Source: Stenogyne calaminthoides (taxonomy: Eukaryota > Streptophyta > Magnoliopsida > Lamiales > Lamiaceae). From it: a stretch of DNA of 64,000 bases. The DNA is taken from the NCBI GenBank assembly GCA_037126765.1, contig JBBCBC010000025.1, positions 15,618,175-15,682,174 of the forward strand, given 5' to 3'. Position 1 is the first letter of the stretch; every line of letters starts with the position of its first letter. Shown in pieces: positions 44,339 through 56,531 of the stretch. The translations under genes were made by a program, and so were the position numbers. The notes under the pieces were generated by a model. It searched no databases. It was not told the origin of the DNA and worked only from the letters and a program-made list of their open reading frames with translations.

Positions 44339-44952
44339 TGTTGGGATATTTTAGTTTTGATGAATTAGGTAACGGATCTTTGTTGATCTGAGTCAAGGAG
44401 AATCCGATGAAGTCGGGTCCAAGGCCTCACAAAACCAGTGAGATTTATCGGTTATAAATCAGCAGATTTTAAATTGCATTTTTGGTCCCATAAGAATATT
44501 TTCAAAGCACTTTTGGTCCCATTGTTTCAAAGTGGTCCTTTTTTGTGCACTTTTGGTCTCAAACCTTTAATTGCACATCACAAAAACCCCTAACAACTTC
44601 ACCACACAAAACCCACCTATATATGTTTAAAGTTTTTTGTGCACTTTTGATTTTGGACTTCAGATTCTCAGTTTCTCACTGAGTCTTCAGATTCTCAGTT
44701 TCCTACTGAGTCTTTAGAAACTTCAGTTTCATACTGAAACTTCAGTTTCTTCAGAAACACACTGAGTTCTTCAGAGTCTTCAGAACCTATCCTGATCTAT
44801 ATCTGCTGACTATACATTTTGCATATAACATCCTGAATACTCTAAAACTGAATCCTGACTCAACTATCAAGATTATTCTGAACATGTCATACTCAGGGGT
44901 TTTGGGATCTTAATCAAAATCATATATCTTTTATTAAATTCATCTCCCAACA
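44339..44952 (+). repeat. 614-bp LTR-like segment with inverted termini
   Basis: Starts TGTTGGGATATTTTAG like the array LTR but diverges after about 28 bp, and ends ATCTCCCAACA. Start and end are inverted (TGTTGGGA/TCCCAACA). Internal repeats of cagtttc/actgagtcttcag lie at 44663-44790. It may be a shorter LTR subtype or a chimeric one. Confidence 0.55.
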
Positions 44953-46468
44953 ATATCACAAGATTCGATCACATGCATCATATTAAAATCTCAAAAAAAA
45001 TATGAACATGCATCAGCCAACATCTCAAAACAGTTCAAATAAGCCACGTGGGGTGGGTCATTATTTAAACACATTCAAGCGGAAATTACAAACAAAAACG
45101 ATTTACAAACCTTTAATATCCAGTTAATAGTTGGCTCCCCTTGACCAATATAAAATTAGACAGAGACTTGAGGGAAGTATATGCATATCAATTTTATACC
45201 TAAGTAATAACCATGATTAAATCTGAGATTATTATTTAAAACTTTGAGCGAGCCTCATGGGGAGGGTCATCGTCTCCACTAGTAATAACCCACAATCATC
45301 CATTTGGAATTCATTCATGTGAAAGCTAACTTTTGACCGTCCCGTGGGGGGAATTTCTCCAAAAGAATTCACAAATAAATAAATCATGGAGGTCAAAATT
45401 AATTCAATTTTATTTTCCGTAATAAAATTGTCAATTAATTATTTAAACATACTTAGTAATTTTTGAAGGTGAGATTTTTCATTGGGCAACTCTCATGCAA
45501 ACACATTTAAACAAATTAAATAAAGCATAAGATAACACAATAATAAATCAAGCAAAGCGGAAAAATAAACATATTGGGCACAAATTATCAAATTATCATG
45601 GTTTGATTTTTCTTGCTTGATCTTGAACAAATGCCATCTTGAATTTCTCCCACTCGATCGTCTCAAAAAGAACTCCATCTCGAAACGCTACTCCAAGTAG
45701 CTCACAATGGATCTGCCTTGCCGCATCCGTGGAAACCCCGTCGAAGCGACCGCGCCCGTGTGCCTTAACACAGCCGCCAGCGCCGCTTCAGCGACCTCGT
45801 CGGCGTCGCCCGCGTCCCGGCTCTCAGCGGTCTTTCGATTAGGCGACCAGCGTACCCCCACGCATCAGCGTCTTGTGCGCTCGCCAAGCCTCGCCTCGCG
45901 CTGCCGGAACTTCAGCGGCGCCAGCAACGTCCCCCGCCTTGCGCGCTAACCTCCGTCCGCTAATCCGTTTAGCGCCTGTGCGCCGCGCGTCTTTATCTTT
46001 CGCCCGTCTTGTATGCCGATCGATCTCGCGGCCCTCGGCCTAAATCCTCCGCGCACACGCGTCGTGCTGTCTTGGCGTCCGCTTGTGTGGCGTGCCTCCT
46101 TAACAAGTTTAGCGTGGCCCTGCGCCGCCTACTCCCGGTTACAGATTTTATCCTTTAATTCTTAAATCTCTGTCTTCGTTTTTTGATCCTATTACAATTT
46201 ATTTACAAAAAAATAAATAAACCTAGATTTAGACTAGTCTATTACATTGATCAAATCAAACAAATCTAATCTACTTTGTGGATTTTCTCACGAGACATAA
46301 CGAATCCCGACGAATCGAATTAAAAACCACAATTTATATGCATGCATAAATAGACACATTAAATTCCATGACAATTGGATACCTGCAAAACAAATCTAGC
46401 AATTCTACTATCCAATTTCAAATTTAATGACAGCGAATTAAATTACAATTTAAAATTGAGCGTCAAAC
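44953..46468 (-). other. Leader and 5' internal remnant of a minus-strand Copia element
   Basis: No protein is recognisable. 45700-46140 is strikingly CG-rich (cgccgcttcagcgacctcgt), as in the leader after the primer site at 31575. Reading left from the primer site at 46469-46483 it would be the 5' leader and eroded gag of the element whose 5' LTR is 46485-48433. 44953-45690 has no recognisable coding or repeat structure. Confidence 0.4.
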
Positions 46469-46483
46469 CGTGGCTCGATACGA
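46469..46483 (-). promoter_or_regulatory. Degenerate primer-binding site
   Basis: The plus strand reads ggctcgatacgatt next to an LTR start. The minus strand resembles the Met-tRNA primer site of Copia elements but lacks the CAG core, which reads CG. It is an example of the CAG-to-CG signal. Confidence 0.55.
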
Positions 46484-46484
46484 T

Positions 46485-48433
46485 TGTTGGGGAATAAATT
46501 GCATTGATCTATTAAGGATGAATATTTAAATACAAATTTAATTCTTATAATTATTACTAGCATGAATTAATCCTATATTAATTCAAATAATAATCCAACA
46601 ACAAATCATGCATATAATTAATTCACGTAAATCCTACCCATGCGGAATTCTACGAGTTTACGTGAACGTACCTCTTGGGACGGAAATGGCTTTTTATTTA
46701 TTGGGACACAAAAAGAACTTCCCAAGTATTCCCTTAATCCTTGCTCGACTATCCGGTGGTAGGACGCTTGAGAACAATTAACAAAAGGAAAATAAATTAT
46801 GTTGCACCACCTTTGTGGATTTACTAATTTTTCCAGCACATGGAATTGTACACTACTCACAATTGACGTTTTTAGAAAAAATACAATGCATCATCGGCGT
46901 TTCAAAATATTTGATATTTTATCGACGATATATTTTTCCTAAAAACCAATTTTCGTGTTGTGCTGGTAATGAAACATTCATCCCCTATTTATAGAGGGTG
47001 GTGGACGAAATTTCATGTGGAATAGGGAGGAAAAAATCTTTTCTTGATCTCCAAGAAATCTTGAATATATCTCATATATTCTTTTCTCCATAATTAAAAT
47101 ATTTCACAACATCCCACTCTCTTATTTGTTATGGAATATTTCGAAATATTAGGGAACAAGAATCCAAGATTTGGATCTTCTTGAATTTATGAGATATTCT
47201 TGTATTTCAAGAAATACATATCTTTCATAATATCTTTTCAAGAAAATCAAGAAAATCTTTCTTGCCCTTTATATTCCAAAATTTTAAAATTTCTCTATGA
47301 ATGACCAAGTGGGAGATTTAAGTGAATTTAATGAGATAATCTTGTATTCCAAGAATACATATCTTCATTCCATAACAAAATTCAAAGAAAATCTTTCTCC
47401 CCTTTTTATTCATAATTTTCAAAAAATAATAGGAAAAATATGCAACAAGATTTATTTTATTTTTAAACACCTTTTTCAGTTATTGGACTTTATGTTGGGC
47501 TACTTAGGGGCCTTTAGGAGAATTAAGATTGGACCTTCCAATGGATCTTGAATTATCAATATTGAGCCACAATATTATTCAAGCCCATAAATATTAATTA
47601 ATCCCACTACATAATTAATATTGCACTATCCATCTTAACCCATATTACAATCAATATGGCTCCGATTATTATTTCCGTGTTTAAGATTATCTAGCCCATT
47701 AATTAATTCAAGCCACCGAAATAGCTTTCCGTTAATTAATATCTTTTGTCCTTGGTCAAGGAACGATTCAACATTATTATCCATCTTACCGGAAACTAAT
47801 TCCACTTGCAAGATTTGGTATGATAAAGCTTATGAACCTCCCAAGAAACAAATCGAACAAAAGCGTAATTGCGCACGATTCTCCGTATTAAATCTTAGCA
47901 ATCACATGTGACCAATAATATTGCCCAAGATAAAAATTATTGAATCTCGTTGATTCTCTACCCATGATAAGTCAAAGCAATAGTTACCAATCACACGTGA
48001 TCCTATTTAAGAACGAAGATTAAAATAACGAACCACCGAGGTCTAATTCTTCCTTGTTCGATTCAAGAATTTGTCCTCCCCAGTAGCTCTATTCGATGCA
48101 TCGACCATGCACTAGTGTAATCTCTTGGTCAAGACAAGCCAATCTGAGCCTTACACTTCAACCTTTCACGATGGATTGTTCATTTCCATCTAGGTCGTGA
48201 ATGGCGTACTTTTAGTTACAAGGGACTGTTAATTTAATCTTCTGTGATCTGGTATCACTAAATTAACTACAATGTAACACGTCGATTTATTGAAACAGAT
48301 TATGCGATAAATATATGTAACATTCGATGATATTTAAAGCATCAGTGATAAACAATTTATTTCAGTAAATAAGTCTGAAATTCAGTTTTGATTATACAAA
48401 GTAAAAATCATACTTTCCAGTATAATCCCAACA
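46485..48433 (-). repeat. 5' LTR (1949 bp) of a minus-strand Copia element
   Basis: Termini TGTTGGGGAATA and TAATCCCAACA, with a primer-like site at its left. LINE coding sequence begins directly at 48434, so the element inserted into the LINE. The partner LTR is not seen in the window. No coding region inside. Confidence 0.65.
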
Positions 48434-49073
48434 AAGATATGAACACAAAGTTGTTTCATAGGGTAATCAGTGGATGGAGAAAGGGTAACGAGATCATTGG
48501 AATGAAGATAGATGGGGTGTGGAGTGAAGATGTGAAGCTAGTCAAAGAAGGGAATTCGATCCTTTTTTAATAAACACTTCAGAAAAGTTTCGGGGCAGAG
48601 ACCTAGCTTATCCGAGTCCTTATTCCCTCAAAGACTTTCTTTGCAGGATAATGATTTTCTCACTGCTCCTTTTTCAGAAAATGAGGTGAAACAGACGATC
48701 AAGAATTGTGAGAGCTCCAAAAGCCTAGGGCCCGATGATTTCAATTTCAGCTTTATCAAGCGATGTTGGCATGTGATTAAAGAAGACTTCTTGAGGATGC
48801 CGAGAGCCTGCTAGATTATAGACCGATCTCTCTTATATCTTTTGCTCATATAAGATTAAAAAAAAAATCCTGGCTTCTAGGTTGAGCAAAGTGCTAGATG
48901 GACTCATATCCGAGAATCAACGTGCTTTCATCGGTAAGAGGAATATACTAGATGAGGTAATGATATTGATTGAGACGATTGTTGAAGCTAAAATGAGGAA
49001 ACTGCAAAGGATCTTCTTCAAGATTGATTTTGCAAAAGCTTACGACTCGGTGGATTGAGATTTCCTCGATCTT

Positions 49074-49634
49074 GTGCTTCAAAGATTCAATTTTTGCGAC
49101 AAATGGAGAACCTGGATGAGAACATGTGTTTCTAGTGCATTGGCATCGATATTGGTGAATGGCAGCCCGACAGAGGAATTCAAGCTAGAAAGGGGACTGA
49201 GACAAGGTGAACCTTTGTCACCATTTTTGTATTTGCTGGTGGCAGAGGGCCTAAGTATCATGATCTCCAAAGCTGCAGAGATGGGCCTTTTTGAAGCAGC
49301 AGAGGCTGGAAGAGAAAAAATCAAAATTTCTCATCTTCAGTACGCAGATGATACTATTTTTGTGGGAACAGCTAAGGAAACCAACGCTAAAATCATGAAA
49401 CAGATTTTGAGAAACTTTGAACTTCTGTCCGGGCTCAAGGTCAACTTTGATAAATGCAGCGTCATGGGCGTTAATATTGATAGGGGAAGGTTGGTTTCAA
49501 TGGCACAAAGTCTCAGATGTGTGGTTGGGGACATTCCTTTCTCATATTTGGGTGTCAGAGTGGGTATTTGTCAAAGAAGCTTGAATGAATGGAGGGGCAT
49601 GATCCAGAAATTCCGTAAGAGGTTGAAACTGTGA
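49074..49634 (+). pseudogene. LINE reverse transcriptase core
   Basis: Longest open stretch of the LINE, 186 codons, covering RT motifs from WMRTCVSSALASILVNG through QYADDTIF to SYLGVRVGICQRSLNEW. RT of this type primes DNA synthesis at the nicked target. A TGA just before it (49056-49058, in AYDSVD) and a stop at 49632 make it non-functional. Confidence 0.85.
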
Positions 49635-50576
49635 GAAGACCGAAAAATCTCTTTTGGTGGACGAATTACTCTGGTGAAATCAGTTTTATCTTTGTTGCCA
49701 ATCTACCACTTTTCCTTCTATCGTTTACCCAAAAAAACCTTGAGTGAGCTTACTTCTTTACAACGTTATTTCTTGTGGGGGGGGGGGGCAGTGAACAGAA
49801 TAGTAAAACTCCATGGATAAGCCTGGAAAAATGTTTGTAATTCGAAACATTCGGGGGGGCTTGGGATTAGGGAATTGGGGGACTTTAATAGGGTGTTGTT
49901 AGGGAAGTGGGTGTGGAGGTACTTAGTGGATGGGGAGAGTTTGAGGGTGAGGGTGAGGGTGTCGAAGGGAGGTTGGAGATGAGGGAGTCGGGGAATATCA
50001 CTATGGGTAGAGAGAGTAGGTAGTCTAGTTGGTGGAAGGATGTAATAGAAAACGTGTCGGGTGGGGGAGGGAGATGGTTTTGGACACAGCTAGAGAGGAA
50101 GATAGGTGATGGAGGGGATATTGATTTTTTTGGAATAGTGTATGGACTGGGAATAGTGCTCTGAAAATTACTTTTCCTAGATTATTTAGATTGAGTCTAG
50201 ACCGAGAGATTTCAGTGAGGGAGATGAGTGAATGGGTTAATGTGGTGTGGATGTGGAGATGGAAATGGAGACGTGAGTTTTTTGATAGGGAAAAATATGT
50301 ACTTAATAGCCTTGTGGATGTCATAAACAGGTACCCATTACAGGAGAATACTAAAGATGGATGGAGATGGATGCAGAACCAAGATGGAAAGTTCACAACG
50401 AAGACGACATACAACCTTCTCAGAACGGACGGGGGAGTGAATAACTTGGGCTAAGGCGTGTCATCAGCATTCAAGAAGGTGTGGAGCAAAATTGCTCCAA
50501 TCAAAGCATCGGCAATGGCTTGGAAGTTACTGTGGGACAGATTACCAACAAGATCGAATCTCCAGAAAAGGCACAT

Positions 50577-50705
50577 CTTGCTTTAACTGCTGCTCATCTC
50601 TTTTTTTATTGTAAGCAAAATGCTGAAACTGCTGCTCATCTTGATCGGAGTGCCCACTATGTAAGCAAAATGCTGAAACTGCTGCTCATCTCTTTTTTTA
50701 TTGTT
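50577..50705 (+). repeat. Short tandem duplication in the LINE
   Basis: gtaagcaaaatgctgaaact followed by gctgctcatct occurs at about 50611 and 50659, and ctgctgctcatctctttttt at about 50588 and 50679. Confidence 0.7.
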
Positions 50706-51127
50706 CTAAATCTATGGTTGTGCGGAAATCTTGCTTTAACTAGCTCGATATTCCGATGGCATTACCAAACAAAACCGATGAGCATTTCATGGTTATGTTG
50801 GTTATGTTAACCGGAAATAAGGGGAGTACAATTGCTATTGGATTGTGGATTTGTGTTGTGTGGCTGATGTGAAAAGGGAGAAATGAATTAATTTTTGAAG
50901 ACAAAAGTTTCGATGCGGTGAAAATAGTTGAAGAAATCAAAGGAAGACTCTGGAGTTGGTGTACTATCAATTTTTTGATTTTTTGTAATTATTCTTTTAT
51001 AGACTGGCTGGATCATCCTAGGAAATTGCAAGACTGTTAGCTTAAATTGTTTCTGGTGTTCTGTACTGGGTATTCCTTATACCCACCTTTATTTCTTAAT
51101 AATTTTTTTCCTTGGCTGACCAAAAAA

Positions 51128-53010
51128 AGTAGTTGTTTTTTTTTTTTTTTTATTATTTGGTTCGTTTGTGTATTAATTTTTTTTTTGTAAGTTATGACTA
51201 AGGTGGAGGTATTCTTGCATGTATTTAGTTTTTGTGGATAACCAGTTTAAGTAGTGTAAAGTTGTCACTATGATTAGGAAATGTAAAGTACTCCTTTTGG
51301 TACATATTTTTGAAGAATTGTAAAAATAATTATTGTGTTCTAATTGTTGAGAATGAAACATTTAATTAAAAAATATTACGAGTATGAAATCATAGATTGC
51401 TTCCCAAAAATAAGATTCATTGAACTCAATTATAATTATGATTTGTTTGAATATTAATTGTATATATTGACAAAGTATAGGGTGATTTCAAGATAAATTG
51501 TTTCACGGTGAACAAGTTTCACGACATACCATAGATTTTCTTTTTCATCTTTATCTCTCATTCACTATAACCTCCCGTATGCCCCACAATCATTTTATTT
51601 ATTTTCAAGATAATTTTTTTATTTATCTTTGGTACTTAATTACTAGTTGTATAAAAAAAAATTTCTATTATTTGGTTCAATTGTGTGTTAATTTGTAACA
51701 AATTATTTAAACTTGTGAGTTATGACTAGCTAGGGTGAAGGTATTCTTGCATGTAGGTAATTTTTGTGGATAAGCAGTTTAAATAGTGTAAAGTTGTAAC
51801 TATGATTAAGAATTGTAAATTATTCCTTTTGATGCGATTTTTTTAAGAATTGTAATTACAATTATTGTGTTCTAATTATTGAGAACGACGCATTTAACTA
51901 AAAAAAATTACGATTATCATCATTGATAGCTTCCCAAAAATAAAATTCGATGATCTCAATTATAATTATAACGTGTTCGAATGTTGTGCATTTTTTATTT
52001 AGTTTGCATCGAGTTTTAAGACTTTAAATATTAAATTTAGTTTGCATCTTCATTCAGTCTTTCGTCGTTCATTCTCTCTTTCATCTTTATCCCCCATTCA
52101 CTTTAACCTTCAATGTGCCCCCACAACAATTTTCTTCATTTTCAAGATAACTTTTTTATTTATCTTAATTTCATACCTAATTAGTAGTTATTTAATTTGT
52201 TTTTATTATTTAATTCAATTGTGTGTTACTATGTAACAAATTTTATTTAAACTTGTAAGTTATGACTAAGGTTGAGATATTCTTGCACGTATGTAATTGT
52301 TGTGGATAAGCAGTTTGAATAGTGTAAAGTTGTCACTCTGATTCGGAATTGTATATTATTCCTATCGGTGCGAATTTTTGAAGAATTGTAGTTACATTTA
52401 TTGTTTTCTATTATTGTGAATGATGCATTTAATTTTAAAAAATTACGAGTATGACATCATAGATTGCTTTTCAAAAATAAAATTTGATGAACTCAATTGT
52501 AATTATAATTTATTTGAATATTGTGTATTTTATATTTAGTTTGTATAGATTTTTAAGACTTTAAATATTAAATTTAGTCTGAATCTTTTCTTTATTTTCA
52601 ATATATTTTTTTTAGGCCCGCTTGGTATAACTTGAGAAAGGTAATGGTAATGGGTACCATTAAGGAGTCAATCACTAAGAGTTATTGATTGCATGTTATT
52701 GTTTGGTTAGAACATGAACAAATTGTTTACTTCTATTCTTATTATTTGTGAATCAAAATTATCAAACAACATCAACAGAAGTGATTCACATTACTCACTT
52801 CTATTACCCCAAACCAAGCGGATCCTTATTTATCATTCATACCTAATTAGTAGTTGTTTAATTTGTTTTTATTATTTGGTTTAATTGTGTGTTAATTTAT
52901 AACAAATTTTATTTAAACTTGTAAGTAATGACAAAATTGATGTATTCTTGCATATATGTAATTGTTGGGGATAAGAAGTTTGAATAGTGTAAAGTTGTCA
53001 CTATGAATAG
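51128..53010. repeat. Diverged tandem repeat, about 530 bp, 3.5 copies
   Basis: The block gttatgacta...tattcttgcatgta...gtgtaaagttgt recurs at about 51190, 51715, 52254 and 52921 with related flanks (attatttggttcaattgtgtg before; ttacgagtatgaaatcatag after). The last interval is lengthened by the MITE at 52615. The copies are strongly diverged, so the array is old. No coding signal. Confidence 0.75.
52615..52825. mobile_element. Tourist-like MITE, 211 bp
   Basis: Inverted ends ggcccgcttggt and accaagcggatcc with TTA duplication on both sides (52612-52614, 52826-52828). Fits PIF/Harbinger-type MITEs. Confidence 0.75.
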
Positions 53011-54230
53011 GGATTAATTAAATTTATCAAATAAAACAACATTCATATAATTAATTAATATTTATCGTATTACATAAATATATTATCTTTGCATAAATTT
53101 AAACAAAATCTCACAAATTAATTAATGTTCATTTAAAACAAGTCTATCAATCATCAAACCACAACCATAGTCCATAGATGAGAACTCGTGGTATGGTCTC
53201 TAAGGAAGGAAGAAATGACATTATCTAATTTCTATTTTCTACTAAGAAAGTCGTGACTTGAGAATGGGAAGATGGACTTTTCTATGGTAGACTGTTGCCC
53301 TCTTGACATTATGAATCCAATAAAAGATTGACACGTCGTCTAACTTTCTAATTTTGCCATTAGCGATTTAGCTTTGCAATAAGACAAAATGATTAATTTT
53401 TTGGAATTTTTTTTTTTTATCAAAATATTCTTATAGTAATTTTTTTAAAATCAAATTAACAAATTTAACCTTTTATATTAGTTTAAGATAATTAATAATT
53501 AATTAACTAATAATAAATAAATATTTCTCATATTACTTAAAAAATTAAGTTCATTCCCGACCCCTTTTCATGAACACTGTTTTCTTTTCTCTCTTATTTC
53601 TAATTCAAATAAAATAAAACACCCTACTTATGAACAACATGAAAATCATTTGAAGATCAGGTTCTTTCTGGAAAGTGACATTAAAAAACAAAACATAAAT
53701 TATAGATGATTATTTTATTTTTAATATAAATAATGTACTAATCTTTGTTACAGCCCAATGTCATGTTGTATAACTTGGGCAGAGTAGCGTGCGGCTTCGC
53801 AAAAAACAGAAGGATAATTGCAGGAAACACGCAATTCTTATATCAGTTTTTGTCTAAAAGAAATATGGAAAAGAAGACACACTTTAAAATTAACCAAAAA
53901 TTTTAATCTCATCAAATTAATAATAAATAACTATATATATATATATTAAGTGGGGCCCAGTGACCCTCTTAGCCCTCATAATGTTCCGTCTCTTGGTAAA
54001 ACTGTACCCTCAAATTTCAAAAACTCTATAATTATTCTATGTAAAAAAAAAAAAAGGTATCCCCAACATAATAGAATAAGTCATTAATTAGCCCAAAATA
54101 TTTTATTTACTATTTTTCGTATCCCCAAATCCAAAATTCTAGATCCGCCACTGTTTATGGATTTATAAATTTATTGTCAAATTCTTTGCGGTGTTTGGAG
54201 GCAAAATGAAATCTATGAATTTATAAATCC
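53011..54230. other. AT-rich intergenic DNA
   Basis: Nothing gene-like. A short (at)n run lies at 53932-53944 and an A run at 54042-54054. Confidence 0.5.
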
Positions 54231-55100
54231 TTCTTTTAATTGAACATTTTCCAAAATGGTCTATCCAAAATTTAATTGAACATTTCTATAAATAACATTA
54301 AATCAACTTTTTCCCTTTTATCCACTACAGGGTTTTTCGAGTTTTAACAACATTTTTTTCGTTGGTAACAGAAAAATTAGTAATTACCGACGGATTATCA
54401 ACAAATTACCGATGGATTTTTTCGTCGATGTTTTGCTCGCCGGTAATTTTTTACGACGGAACAACTGTCCGTTGGAAACTGATACCAACAAATTACCGAC
54501 GGATTATCGACGAAAAATAAAATTCTAATTAATATGATAAGTTTGTCGGTAATCCGTTGGTTAAAAAAATACTCACACTGTCTCTAACTCAATTGAACAT
54601 TTGCCAAAAGGTCCGTCCCAAACTCAATTGAACATTTCTATAAATGGTAATAAAAAAACTTTTTATCTTTATCTATACCCCTCAAACACCTCAATATTAC
54701 ACCCAATGTCATTACTTTTTCAAAACTAAAGTCAATTTTATCTCATTTAATTTACACAAATGTCACTACTTTACTATTTAACCCTCAATTTTATATCTTT
54801 TAATAATAATAAATAACTATTTTCTTAAAATCTGTGCGTACAGTACATGTTCAATTAACTATGGGGCGTAGGGAGTATGTCGGTAATTTGTTGGTAAAAT
54901 ATGTTAGTAATATGTCAGTGATCTGTTGATAAAGTTATCTGTAGGCAATCTATTGATTGTTAGCAATACGTTGGTAATTCGTCTGTCTGTATAATTACCC
55001 ATAGTCTTTTGCTCAGTATTCCCACCCATAGTTTTTTCCTCAGTATTCCATTGGTATTTCGTCGGTAATATTTATTTAAATAATTTTTAAATTTTTTGTC
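54231..55100. repeat. CACTA-like and MITE-like debris with ACCGACGGATTA repeats
   Basis: cactacagggtttttcg at 54323 resembles a CACTA terminus. taccgacggatta-type words follow in both orientations (54395-54560 and 54875-55070), as in CACTA subterminal regions. Two related blocks (ttgaacatttctataaat near 54280 and 54633) flank the first part. 54865-54885 (ggggcgtagggagtat) resembles the end of a Mariner/Stowaway-like MITE. No second CACTA terminus was found. Confidence 0.4.
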
Positions 55101-55894
55101 CCTGCCTAAATTGAAATATCATGCCCAAATAATAATAAGTTGATACGACCACCATTGATTAACCCAACATAATACGAATATAAATATAATTTAGCATGTA
55201 GATCTGCTGTAATTTTTTTTCTTTTCTTCAAACGTCATAATATCGTACATTCATGCCCAAAATGACCCATTTGCATTCATATATATATAAAAGGTACCAA
55301 CAAACCAACAATTCATAATCAAACGTCCACTCAACACACTAGTATGTGCTAGACTTTATAACACAACATAGTACATATTCAAAGCGATAAAATATATAAT
55401 AACGAAAGCAAAATGAGCACGGTATGTCCAACAGGTCGTTATCTACATACACAACCGCTCAAAACCCTACAACTTGATCAGTAAGCCAAACATGTCACTC
55501 CAAATCTCATGATTACCTACAGTGCATAAACTATGTCAAATATATCTCAGTAAGTAGAAATTATGCATGATAATGTGATTCTTTAGAAAACCTCTCCATG
55601 CACTCTCATTTCAAAGCACCAATTTACTTATGAAATACACATTAGGGCCTCTGGCACATTGTTATACACCGACACGAGCTCAAAACATATATAAAACGAT
55701 GGCCTACTAATGAGGGTCATAATTTCTTGTTGTTCTATGGTAATTTTTTGTGTCATATTTGATGTGATTTGATCTCATTTGCAATGAAAAGTGCTATTAA
55801 TCTCATTTATTTGAGATTGTGATGAAGTGTATAGGAATTGGGTGAAAATGAACAAAAATTGATGAAAAATTGGTTTGATCAAGAATGATATGGG
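55101..55894. other. Intergenic DNA without recognised features
   Basis: AT-rich; the short ORF on the minus strand at 55775-55957 is unsupported. Confidence 0.5.
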
Positions 55895-56531
55895 TGTTGG
55901 ATTATAGAGGTACGTAAACACGTAATACATGCGCAGCGGAAATAAACAGTTCACCAATAACGAACAATTAATTGCATAATTCGATTACGTTAAACAAAAA
56001 GAGAATCCTTACAGTAATTCAAAGGCGGATTTCTCAACTATGATATCCACGTAATCCCCATTCACAGACTTGCACAGATTTGCCAGCGTTGAATCCCGAG
56101 ATGAATTTGCTAGGAAAATTCCAACTCTAGATTTTATGGAGAAATTAGGTTTCTTGTGTTGTTTAATGAATCCCTAGGATGTCATATATATAGGAGAATC
56201 CCAGCTTAAAGATTAAACAATCTTTATTAGAAAAATTATTTCCTAATCTTGCAAATCATATCTCCAAGATATGATTTCCCTAAATATATTTTCCTACAAT
56301 AATATTCCATATATTATTTGGGATTCCTATTTAATTAAATCTAATTTAAACAGTAATAATAATTAATTCTAAATTAATATATTATTAATTAATTCTACAT
56401 AAATTAAATATTGAATCCAATTTAATATTTAATCAACCAACTATAATCCGTAAAAGGGAATTACTTGTTGTGTGACCCATAGGCCCTCATATATCGAGCG
56501 ATTAGTCACACTAACGGTCTTAATTGAACCT
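55895..56531 (+). repeat. Copia LTR fragment (same family as 13955-14252)
   Basis: Starts TGTTGGATTATAGAGG and matches the reverse complement of 13955-14252 over about 300 bp. It is cut at 56531 by the array. A TATA-like tcatatatataggag is at about 56180. The right part (56195-56531) is AT-rich LTR body not represented in the other copy. Confidence 0.7.

Larger units (their letters stand above)
42393..44952 (+). mobile_element. Non-autonomous LTR element with minimal interior (array family), two LTRs
   Basis: An LTR of 1707 bp (42393-44099) is followed by a 239-bp interior with two primer-site copies and a polypurine tract, then by a second LTR start at 44339. The LTR start, TATA region, LTR end, primer-site context and polypurine tract match the array at 56532-64000. 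No coding region. It interrupts the Copia element on its left. A target duplication could not be identified. Confidence 0.75.
48434..51127 (+). mobile_element. L1-like LINE, 5'-truncated in this window, degraded
   Basis: Fragments follow the order of a plant LINE ORF2: NTKLFHRVISGWRKGNEIIG (48440), the RT N-terminal part SLGPDDFNFSFIK (48730), FFKIDFAKAYDSVD (49015), LRQGEPLSPFLYLLVAEGL (49200), the catalytic QYADDTIFVG (49338), SYLGVRVG (49545), GGLGIRELGDFNRVLLGKWV (49855) and a zf-RVT-like region (about 50370-50580). The YADD box is intact. Frameshifts and stops occur near 48570, 48810, 49055 and 49632, and at a G run (49777-49788). An A-rich end near 51122 may be the 3' tail. Confidence 0.85.

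Noticed and set aside
45639..45949. ORFs in the CG-rich stretch
   Set aside because: High C+G gives open frames by chance; neither frame shows a known domain and the setting is a retrotransposon leader.
46485..48433. Solo LTR with imperfect target duplication (acgat/aagat)
   Set aside because: The left side carries a degenerate primer site followed by a leader-like region, so it is better read as a 5' LTR of a minus-strand element.
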